Assembly (NCBI GenBank): GCA_030824585.1
Contig: JAVBXM010000245.1
Coordinates: 1 to 58,742, forward strand
Source: Phaeospirillum sp.
GTDB taxonomy: Bacteria; Pseudomonadota; Alphaproteobacteria; Rhodospirillales; Magnetospirillaceae
DNA length: 58,742 nucleotides
Direction: 5' to 3'
In this document: positions 51,735 through 58,742 of the stretch, one piece after another
Numbering within the stretch: position 1 is the first letter of the stretch
How the letters are laid out: the number at the start of each line of letters is the position of its first letter
The notes under the pieces: generated by a model
What the model saw: the letters and a program-made list of their open reading frames with translations, nothing else
Told to the model about the DNA's origin: nothing
Databases searched by the model: none
Program-made: the position numbers and the translations under genes

Positions 51735-54206
51735 TCAACCGGGGGTTTGGTTGAGCGTGAAGTGGAAGGTGCAACCTTGGCCGGGGACGGATTCGACCCA
51801 GATGTGGCCGCCATGGCGCTCGATGATCTTCTTGCAGATGGCGAGGCCGATCCCGGTGCCCTCGTAGTGATCCCGGGTGTGCAGGCGCTGGAACACCAGG
51901 AAGATGCGGTCGAAATAGGCCGGATCGATGCCGATGCCGTTGTCGGCCACCGAGAAGACCCAGCCCTGCGGCCCCGGCTCGGCCGATACGGTGACCCGCG
52001 GCTGGCGTTCGGGGGACCGGTATTTCAGGGCGTTGCCGATCAGATTCTGGAACAGCCGCAGCATCTGCGAGCGGTCGGCGGTGACAATCGGCATGGGGCC
52101 GGCCTCGACGCTGCCCCCGGTCTCGGCCAGGGCCGCTCCGAGGTTGCGGCGGACGTCATCGAGGACCTCGCCCATGTCGAAATCGGTGAACTGGCCGCCC
52201 AGCCGCTCCACCCGGGAATATTCCAGCAGGTCGTGAATCATGGCCTGCATGCGCTTGGCGCCGTCCACCAGGAAGGAGATGAACTCGTCCGCGTCGCTGT
52301 CCAGCCGGCCGCGATAGCGCCGCTCGATCAACTGGGCATAACCGGCGATCATGCGCAGCGGTTCCTGGAGATCGTGGGAGGTGACATAGGCGAACTGTTC
52401 CAATTCCTTGTTGGAAGCGTCCAGCCGGGCCAGAAGGTCCTTGGTACGGGCCTCCATCTCCTTGGCGAAGCTGATGTCCCGGCAGATGAACAGCAGGCAG
52501 TCCTGGTCGTCGAGCACCACCTCCTGCACCGAGACCAGCACGTCGAACACCCGGCCGTCCTTGCGCCGCAGCCGGCTTTCGAAATCGGCGACCTGCCCGT
52601 CGCGGCGGATCAGCTTCACCAGCCGGGCACGGTCCTCGGGCTCGGCCCAGATCCCCATATCCAGCGCGGTCCGCCCCAGGAATTCGTCGCGCGGATAGCC
52701 CAGCATGGCGGAAAAGGCGTCGTTCAGCTCGATGTAGCGCCCGTCCTTGGTGCCCGACATGACCATGGCGTCGGGACTGGCGCGGAAGGCCTTGGCGAAC
52801 TTCTCCTCGGAGAGCCGCAGCCGCCGCTCCGCCTCCTTGGCGGCGGTGATATCCTCGATGATGCCGACCAGGCCGCCGGACGGCCCGGCCTCGTCCGAAA
52901 GGGCGGCGGCGTGGCCGCGCACCCAGCGGAGGCTTCCATCCCCCCGGACCAGCCGCATCTCGGCCAGGAACTCCCCGTCGCCCCGCACATGGCGCTGCCA
53001 CACCGCCCTGACCGCCTCGCGGTCGTCGGCATGGACCACGTCGCACCACTTGCCGCCCAGCATCTCCTCCCGGCGCCGCCCCGCCAGTTCCAGCCAGCGC
53101 TCGTTGACGTAGAGGCACGTGCCGTCGGCATCGCTTTGGAACACCCCCACCGGCGAATGCTCGGTGAGCATGCGGTAGCGGGCCTCGCTGGCCGCCAGGG
53201 CCTGCTGCATGCGCTGGCGCTCGGCCAGACGGCGGTCCGAGATCACCGCCAGCCCCATGGTGACCAGCGCCAGCAGCAGAGTCGCCCCGCCCTGCAAGAT
53301 GGTATCCCGCCGCCAGGAGGCCAGGGCCTCGGTCAGGGAGATGCCCACCGCCACCACCAGCGGATGATTCTCGAACTTGCGATAGGCGATGACGCGGTCA
53401 CGGCCATCGGTGGCGGAAGGGCCGACGATGGTGCCGGCCGGCGCCTTGGCCAACTGCGCGAACACCTGACCCTGCGCCACCGACCGGCCGCGCCATGCCT
53501 CGTTGTCGGGGAGGCGGGCCAAGATGATGCCGTCGTCGCGGATCAGCGAGGCGCGGCCACCATCGCGGGGCAGGATCGAGCGGAGTTCGTCCTCGAATAT
53601 CCTGGGGTCGAGCGACACCGCCACCACCCCCAGCAGCCGGCCGCCGTCGCGGACCGGCCGGGCGATGACGATGCTTTGGGCCGCCACCACGCGGCTTTGC
53701 AGCGGAGCGCTGATGAACAGCGAACGCGCCGGGTCCTCGGCCAGGCCCTTGAAGTACTCGCGGTCGTGCACGTCCGTGCCGACCATGCTGGGCAAGGTTC
53801 CCGCCCCCATGATTCCGTTGCCGTCGATGAAGACGGCGCTACGGATTTCGGGAACCAGCTTCATCCTGTTGCCCAGCATGGCCAGGGCGCGCTGGGGGTC
53901 GCCGGGCCGCCCGCCGGGAGCCGCCTCCTCCATTTCGGACAGCAACTGGTCGATGCCGCGCAGGATGCCGGCGATATGCTCCTCGGACACCCGGGCCAGG
54001 GCCTGCACCAGGTATTCGGTATCGGCGACCTCCTTGCGGTAGGTCCCCACCGCCTGCCAGACGGTCAGCGCCGCCAGGCAGGGAACCACCAGCGCCGCCA
54101 GAAACCGGGCCCGCCAGGCGTTGATCGGGCGCGGCTGCGTCTCGGCGACCGGGTCGGCACCGCGCTGTGACGTCTCGGCGCCCGATTCCGGCTGATGCGC
54201 GCTCAT
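51735..54206 (-). CDS. Membrane sensor histidine kinase with dCache-like and PAS domains
   Basis: Positions below count from the longest start (54245). A first membrane helix (about 45-62) and a second (about 320-343) enclose a periplasmic region with the dCache look (AVFIDGNGIMGAGTLP, DREYFKGLAEDPARSLFISAP, GVVAVSLDPRIF). Two PAS domains follow (about 365-480 and 490-605). The phospho-acceptor H624 lies in VTSHDLQEPLRM, a phytochrome-type HisKA motif. The ATPase part has NLIGNALKY, VADNGIGIDP and GTGIGLAICKK. No receiver domain and no response regulator gene are nearby, so it is an orphan. Start is uncertain: ATGs at 54245, 54221 and 54206 all lack a clear ribosome site. It lies upstream of the giant gene on the same strand. 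Confidence 0.9.
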   Translation of the reverse strand: MSAHQPESGAETSQRGADPVAETQPRPINAWRARFLAALVVPCLAALTVWQAVGTYRKEVADTEYLVQALARVSEEHIAGILRGIDQLLSEMEEAAPGGRPGDPQRALAMLGNRMKLVPEIRSAVFIDGNGIMGAGTLPSMVGTDVHDREYFKGLAEDPARSLFISAPLQSRVVAAQSIVIARPVRDGGRLLGVVAVSLDPRIFEDELRSILPRDGGRASLIRDDGIILARLPDNEAWRGRSVAQGQVFAQLAKAPAGTIVGPSATDGRDRVIAYRKFENHPLVVAVGISLTEALASWRRDTILQGGATLLLALVTMGLAVISDRRLAERQRMQQALAASEARYRMLTEHSPVGVFQSDADGTCLYVNERWLELAGRRREEMLGGKWCDVVHADDREAVRAVWQRHVRGDGEFLAEMRLVRGDGSLRWVRGHAAALSDEAGPSGGLVGIIEDITAAKEAERRLRLSEEKFAKAFRASPDAMVMSGTKDGRYIELNDAFSAMLGYPRDEFLGRTALDMGIWAEPEDRARLVKLIRRDGQVADFESRLRRKDGRVFDVLVSVQEVVLDDQDCLLFICRDISFAKEMEARTKDLLARLDASNKELEQFAYVTSHDLQEPLRMIAGYAQLIERRYRGRLDSDADEFISFLVDGAKRMQAMIHDLLEYSRVERLGGQFTDFDMGEVLDDVRRNLGAALAETGGSVEAGPMPIVTADRSQMLRLFQNLIGNALKYRSPERQPRVTVSAEPGPQGWVFSVADNGIGIDPAYFDRIFLVFQRLHTRDHYEGTGIGLAICKKIIERHGGHIWVESVPGQGCTFHFTLNQTPG

Positions 54207-54271
54207 ACCGGAAGAATACATGCGGATCGTATGGCCCACAACCATGGCAGCCGTACTGTCCGTGCTTCCTA

Positions 54272-54301
54272 TTGACCGACGCCCCCGCCGCTCGCTAAAA
54301 C
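54272..54301 (+). promoter_or_regulatory. Candidate promoter of the second RND operon
   Basis: TTGACC (54272-54277) and TAAAAC (54296-54301) are spaced by 18 bases, matching five and four of six consensus positions. Transcription would start near 54308, roughly 85 bases before the adaptor ATG. Confidence 0.4.
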
Positions 54302-54314
54302 CGAACCGTTCAGT
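54300..54314. promoter_or_regulatory. Operator-like near-palindrome over the second RND promoter
   Basis: ACCGAACCGTTCAGT has seven-base arms around one central base, with a single mismatch from perfect symmetry. It overlaps the candidate -10 box and start site. The form resembles operators of TetR-family repressors of efflux pumps, but no regulator gene lies in the window on this side. Confidence 0.5.
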
Positions 54315-54394
54315 TCAGTCGGACCACCCGCTTGCGCGGGCGTCCGGCCGTGACCATTCTTCCCAGACACATTCGACGACACGGGACCGGATCA

Positions 54395-55552
54395 ATGGAT
54401 AGTTCACCGCGCCGCTCTAAGGTTCCGCTGCCCGTCCTGCTGTTGGGCGGTCTGGCGCTGCTGGGGGTGGCGGCGGGCGTCGCCTCGTTCTCGTCCAAGC
54501 CGTCCGATCCGGCCGCCGGGCCGCCGGGCGGCCCGCCGGTGACCGTGGCCCAGCCGCTGACCCGCCCGATCATCGACTGGAGCGAATATACCGGCCAGTT
54601 CGCGGCGGTGGATTACGTGGAGATGCGCGCCCGGGTCAACGGCTATCTGACCGAGGTGCACTTCACCGACGGCCAGATGGTCAACAAGGGCGACCTGCTG
54701 TTCGTCATCGACCCCCGCCCCTACGAGATCGCCCTGTCCTCGGCGCGGGCCAAGCTGGACCAGGCCATGGGCACCAAGGAATACACCAAGCGCCAGTTGG
54801 CCCGGGCCAGCGAGCTGAACCGCAAGGAATTCGTCGCCGAGAGCACGCTGGACCAGCGCACCGAGGAATCCCGCGGCGCCGGCGCCACGGTGGAGGCGGC
54901 CCGCGCCGCCCTGCGCGACGCCGAGCTGAACCTGCAGTTCACCCGCGTCACCGCCCCCATCTCGGGACGGATCAGCGCCAAGCAGGTGAGCGTCGGCAAT
55001 CTGGTCACCGGCGGCCCCAGCGTGGCGTCGCCGACCCTGCTGACCACCATCGTGTCCCAGGACCCCATCCATGTGACCTTCGACCTGACCGAGGCCGATT
55101 ACCTGGCCCAGACCCGGCACGGCAATCCGGTGGGCGCGGCGGTACAGTTGCGGCTGGTGAGCGAAAGCGGCTGGCCGCGCGAGGGCAGGCTGGACTTCAT
55201 CGACAACCAGATCGACAGGGGCAGCGGCACCATCCGGGCCCGCGCCGTGCTGGCCAATCCCGACGGGCAGGTGCCGGCCGGCGCCTTCGGCCGGGTGCGC
55301 CTCGCCACCTCCGAGCCCTACGAGGGCCTGCTGGTCCCCGACACCGCCATCGTCACCGACCAGTCGCGCAAGCTGGTGATGACCGTGCGTGACGGCACCG
55401 TGGTGCCCAAGCCGGTCAAGCTCGGGCCCAAGGACGGCGAACTGCGGGTGGTCCGCGAAGGCCTCAGCCCCGACGACCAGGTGATCATCAACGGCCTGAT
55501 GCGGGCGCGGCCCGGCACCAAGGTCACGGGGCAACCCGGCAAGATCGAATAG
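54395..55552 (+). CDS. RND membrane fusion (adaptor) protein, second system
   Basis: The 385-residue adaptor starts with a membrane segment (VPLPVLLLGGLALLGVAAGVA). It has the split lipoyl domain (EMRARVNGYLTEVHFTDGQM and TAPISGRISAKQVSVGNLV), a coiled hairpin (about 110-185), and the beta-barrel and proximal domains. The family phrase LFVIDPRPYEIAL is typical of MexE/AcrA-type adaptors. It is followed ten bases later by the pump. ATG at 54395 is chosen because the Pro/Arg-rich residues before it have no homology. Divergent from the sensor kinase. Confidence 0.92.
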   Translation: MDSSPRRSKVPLPVLLLGGLALLGVAAGVASFSSKPSDPAAGPPGGPPVTVAQPLTRPIIDWSEYTGQFAAVDYVEMRARVNGYLTEVHFTDGQMVNKGDLLFVIDPRPYEIALSSARAKLDQAMGTKEYTKRQLARASELNRKEFVAESTLDQRTEESRGAGATVEAARAALRDAELNLQFTRVTAPISGRISAKQVSVGNLVTGGPSVASPTLLTTIVSQDPIHVTFDLTEADYLAQTRHGNPVGAAVQLRLVSESGWPREGRLDFIDNQIDRGSGTIRARAVLANPDGQVPAGAFGRVRLATSEPYEGLLVPDTAIVTDQSRKLVMTVRDGTVVPKPVKLGPKDGELRVVREGLSPDDQVIINGLMRARPGTKVTGQPGKIE

Positions 55553-55562
55553 GGACCGACCC

Positions 55563-58500
55563 ATGCGCCTGTCCCACTTCTTCATCGACCGACCCATCTT
55601 CGCCACCGTGGTGTCGGTGCTGATCACCATCATCGGCGCCATCAGCTACTTCACCTTGCCGGTGGCGCAGTATCCCGAGATCGCGCCGCCGACCATCGTG
55701 GTCAGCGCGTCTTATCCCGGCGCCTCGGCCCAGGTGGTCGCCGATACCGTCGCCACGCCGCTGGAGCAGCAGATCAACGGCGTCGAGAACATGCTGTACC
55801 TGAACAGCCAGGCCACCGGCGACGGCAACCTGAAGCTGACCGTGACCTTCGCCCTGGGCACCAATCTCGACACCGCCCAGGTGCTGGTGCAGAACCGGGT
55901 GGCGGTGGCGACGGCGCGCCTGCCCGACGACGTCAAGCGCATCGGCATCACCGTGGCCAAGAACTCGCCCGACATGCTGATGGTGGTGCACCTGAACTCG
56001 CCCGACGGCTCGCGCGATCAGTTGTACCTGTCCAATTTCGCGACACTGCAGATGATCGACGTGCTGGCCCGCCTGGACGGCGTCGGCGACGTGCGCATCT
56101 TCGGCGCCCGCGACTATTCCATGCGGGTGTGGATCGACCCGGACAAGGCGGGAGCCCGCAACCTGACCGCCGGCGAAGTGGTCAAGGCGGTGCAGGCCCA
56201 GAACGTGCAGATCGCCGCCGGCGTCCTGGACCAGCCGCCGGTGCCCAAGCAGGGCGCCTTCCAGTTCTCGGTGCAGACCCAGGGCCGTCTCACCGACCCC
56301 GCCCAGTTCGGCGACATCATCGTCAAGACCGATGCCTCGGGGCGCATCGTGCGCCTGAAAGACGTGGCGCGCATCGAACTGGGAGCGCTGGACTACAGCG
56401 TCAACGGCTATCTCAACAGCAACAACGCGGCGCCGGTGGCGGTGTTCCAGCGCCCCGGCTCCAACGCCCTGGCTACCGCCGACCGGGTCATCGCCAAGGT
56501 CGAGGAGATGTCCAAGACCTTCCCCTCGGGCGTCAGCTACACCATCGCCTACAACCCCACCCAGTTCATCGCCCAGTCGGTGCACGAGGTGATCAAGACC
56601 ATCTTCGAGGCGGTCGTCCTGGTGGTCTTCGTGGTGATCCTGTTCCTGCAGACCTGGCGGGCCTCGCTGATTCCGCTGGCCGCCATCCCGGTTTCGCTGG
56701 TTGGCACCTTCGCGGTGCTGGGCGCCATGGGCTATTCGCTCAACAACCTGTCGCTGTTCGGACTGGTCCTGGCGGTGGGTATCGTGGTGGACGACGCCAT
56801 CGTGGTGGTGGAGAACGTCGAACGCAACATGAAGGACGGCATGAACTCGCGTTCCGCCGCCCACCAGACCATGGACGAGGTGGGCAGCGCCCTGGTCTCC
56901 ATCGCCCTGGTGCTGTGCGCGGTGTTCATTCCCGCCGCCTTCATCCCCGGCATCTCGGGCCAGTTCTTCCGCCAGTTCGCGGTGACCATCGCCGCCTCGA
57001 CGGTGATCTCGCTGGTCGTCTCGCTGACCCTGTCGCCGGCGCTCTGCGCCCTGCTGTTCCGCGGCCACGGCCCGCTGGACCACCACGACGAGACCGGCTG
57101 GCGCAAGCAGGTGGCCCGCTTCTTCGCCTGGTTCAACCGCAGCTTCGACCGGCTGGCCGGCGGCTATGGCAGCCTGACCCGCACGGTGGTGCGCAAGTCG
57201 ACCCTGATGCTGCTGCTCTATGCCGGGCTGATCGGCGCGGCGGGAATCGAGTTCGTCAAGACTCCCAAGGGCTTCATCCCCGAGATGGACCAGGGCTACC
57301 TGATCACCATCGTCCAGTTGCCGCCCGGCTCGTCGCTGTCGCGCACCGACACGGTGGTCAAGCGCGCCGAGAAGATCATGGCCGAGACGCCCGGCGTGGC
57401 GCACACGGTGGCCATCACCGGCCTGGACGGCGCTACCTTCACCAACGCCTCCAACGCGGCGGCCATCTTCACCCCGCTGAAGCCGTTCGAGGAGCGCTAT
57501 GCCCAGGGCCTGTCGGCCAGCGTCGTCACCGCCGATCTGAGAAAGCGCCTGAGCTCCATCCAGGAAGCCTTCATCATCACCATCGCCCCGCCGCCGGTGC
57601 GCGGCATCGGCACGGCCGGCGGCTTCAAGATGATGCTGCAGGACAAGGGCGGCCGCGGCCCCAAGGCGCTGGAGGACGCGGCCCAGGACCTGGCGGCGGC
57701 GGCCAACAAGATTCCCGGCCTGTCGGGTATCTTCACCCTGTTCAACACGCGTACTCCCAACGTCTACGCCGATATCGACCGGGTGCGCGCCCAGATGCTG
57801 GGCGTGCCGGTGGAGCGGGTGTCCGAGGCGCTGCAGATCTATCTCGGCTCGACCTTCGTCAACGAGTTCAACTACCTGGGCCGCACCTTCCGCGTCACCG
57901 CCCAGGCCGACGCCCCGTTCCGCAACGAAATCGAGGACATCGCCAACATCAAGGTCCGCAACGACAAGGGCCAGATGGTGCCGCTGGGCGCGGTGGCATC
58001 GTTCCGCTTCGATACCGGCCCCTACCGCGTGCCGCGCTACAACCTGTTCCCCGCCGCCGAGGTGCAGGGAGCGGCGGCGCCGGGCTATGCCAGCGGCTAT
58101 GCCCTGGAGCAGATGCGGGCCCTGGCCGCCGAGCGGCTGCCCGACGGCTTCGGCTTCGAATGGACCGAGCTGGCGCTGCAGGAATTGCTGGCCGGCAACA
58201 ACGGCCTGTTCGTGTTCGCCGCCTCGGTGCTGTTCGTCTTCCTGCTGCTGGCCGCCCAGTATGAAAGCTGGTCGCTGCCCGCCGCCGTGGTGCTGATCGT
58301 GCCCATGTGCCTGCTGGCCGCCGTCACCGGACTGATCATCCGGGGGCTGCCCATCAACATCCTGGCGCAGATCGGCTTCATCGTGCTGATCGGGCTGGCG
58401 GCCAAGAACGCCATCCTGATCGTCGAGTTCGCCCGCCAGGGCGAGGCCGAAGGCCTGGACCGCATCGAGGCCGCCGTGCATGCCGGCCGCACCCGCCTGC

Positions 58501-58742
58501 GCCCCATCCTGATGACCTCGCTGGCCTTCATCCTGGGCGTGCTGCCGCTGGTGGCCGGGGCCGGGGCCGGGGCCGAGATGCGCCAGAGCCTGGGCACCGC
58601 CGTGTTCTACGGCATGCTGGGCGTCACCGGCTTCGGGCTGGTGTTCACGCCGATCTTCTATGTGGTGATCAGGAAGATGGTGGCCGGGCATCACGCCCGC
58701 GCCGCCGCCGCCCACGCGGCCGAGCAGGCCCGGGGACGGTAG
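55563..58742 (+). CDS. RND efflux transporter, HAE1 family (second system)
   Basis: The 1,059-residue pump starts MRLSHFFIDRPIFATVVSVL and has the HAE1 layout with twelve helices. The proton relay Asp pair is in GIVVDDAIVVVENV and the Lys in GLAAKNAILIVEFA. PVAQYPEIAPPTIVVSASYPG is the first periplasmic strand. PEMDQGYLITIVQLPPGSSL is typical of MexF/AcrB-like members. It belongs to a different subgroup from the first pump in this window. The TAG stop is the last codon of the window, so any following outer-membrane factor gene would lie outside. Confidence 0.95.
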   Translation: MRLSHFFIDRPIFATVVSVLITIIGAISYFTLPVAQYPEIAPPTIVVSASYPGASAQVVADTVATPLEQQINGVENMLYLNSQATGDGNLKLTVTFALGTNLDTAQVLVQNRVAVATARLPDDVKRIGITVAKNSPDMLMVVHLNSPDGSRDQLYLSNFATLQMIDVLARLDGVGDVRIFGARDYSMRVWIDPDKAGARNLTAGEVVKAVQAQNVQIAAGVLDQPPVPKQGAFQFSVQTQGRLTDPAQFGDIIVKTDASGRIVRLKDVARIELGALDYSVNGYLNSNNAAPVAVFQRPGSNALATADRVIAKVEEMSKTFPSGVSYTIAYNPTQFIAQSVHEVIKTIFEAVVLVVFVVILFLQTWRASLIPLAAIPVSLVGTFAVLGAMGYSLNNLSLFGLVLAVGIVVDDAIVVVENVERNMKDGMNSRSAAHQTMDEVGSALVSIALVLCAVFIPAAFIPGISGQFFRQFAVTIAASTVISLVVSLTLSPALCALLFRGHGPLDHHDETGWRKQVARFFAWFNRSFDRLAGGYGSLTRTVVRKSTLMLLLYAGLIGAAGIEFVKTPKGFIPEMDQGYLITIVQLPPGSSLSRTDTVVKRAEKIMAETPGVAHTVAITGLDGATFTNASNAAAIFTPLKPFEERYAQGLSASVVTADLRKRLSSIQEAFIITIAPPPVRGIGTAGGFKMMLQDKGGRGPKALEDAAQDLAAAANKIPGLSGIFTLFNTRTPNVYADIDRVRAQMLGVPVERVSEALQIYLGSTFVNEFNYLGRTFRVTAQADAPFRNEIEDIANIKVRNDKGQMVPLGAVASFRFDTGPYRVPRYNLFPAAEVQGAAAPGYASGYALEQMRALAAERLPDGFGFEWTELALQELLAGNNGLFVFAASVLFVFLLLAAQYESWSLPAAVVLIVPMCLLAAVTGLIIRGLPINILAQIGFIVLIGLAAKNAILIVEFARQGEAEGLDRIEAAVHAGRTRLRPILMTSLAFILGVLPLVAGAGAGAEMRQSLGTAVFYGMLGVTGFGLVFTPIFYVVIRKMVAGHHARAAAAHAAEQARGR

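Noticed and set aside
55524..58715. 1,063-residue minus-strand frame opposite the second RND pump
   Set aside because: The plus frame is an unmistakable HAE1 transporter; the antisense product is His/Gly/Asp-rich noise.

Overview
The window is one 58.7 kb piece of a GC-rich genome, read entirely from sequence without database searches. It suggests a free-living alphaproteobacterium of the Rhodospirillales type, most like Magnetospirillum. That placement is an inference from gene families I recognise: an NAD-linked HoxFUYH hydrogenase, an Rrf2 regulator, PilZ and GGDEF signalling proteins, HAE1 efflux pumps and RTX giant proteins. No rRNA, tRNA, magnetosome, CRISPR, IS or phage genes were seen.

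Layout. Bases 1-1115 hold a possible gene end, a palindromic repeat, and a GNAT-Rrf2 pair on the minus strand. Bases 1342-6496 are a tightly overlapping hydrogenase operon, hoxF-hoxU-hoxY-hoxH plus a maturation protease, of the group 3d bidirectional NAD(H) type. Bases 6605-8008 hold three small poorly known genes, including a secreted Asp/Arg-repeat protein. Bases 8071-9862 carry modBC (molybdate import) without modA, followed by two intergenic palindromic repeat elements. Bases 10153-12396 carry a PAS-GGDEF diguanylate cyclase, the fluoride channel fluC and a DUF190 gene. Bases 12559-17248 carry AsmA, an OmpA-like lipoprotein, a Usp protein and an RluA-type pseudouridine synthase. Bases 17396-22123 are an RND efflux operon led by its own TetR gene, and bases 22282-24648 are tex.

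Bases 24907-28061 carry a hemerythrin-like protein lacking several metal ligands, two tandem PilZ paralogues, and an outer-membrane porin with a convincing sigma-54 promoter. The first PilZ gene starts at TTG, behind an RNA hairpin that contains its ribosome binding site.

The centrepiece is a single 22,980-base reading frame (28363-51342, minus strand) for a 7,659-residue surface protein. In order it has a FecR domain, a Pro/Gln/Asn linker, about 1,400 residues of alanine-rich helical sequence, Ig/cadherin-like domains, RTX calcium repeats with serralysin-type modules, VCBS domains, a long beta-roll region, a lectin-like domain, eleven LamG-like domains alternating with cadherin-like domains, a beta-helix and a short C-terminal secretion-signal-like domain. 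An orphan sensor kinase lies upstream. A second RND efflux pair (54395-58742) ends exactly at the window edge.

How the parts may work together (inference): the diguanylate cyclase, two c-di-GMP-binding PilZ proteins, a membrane sensor kinase and a giant adhesin fit a sessile/motile switch. The hydrogenase, modBC, the sigma-54 promoter and a possible FNR-like box fit a microaerobic or anaerobic, possibly nitrogen-fixing life. No type I secretion genes for the giant protein, and no outer-membrane factor for either efflux pump, lie in the window.
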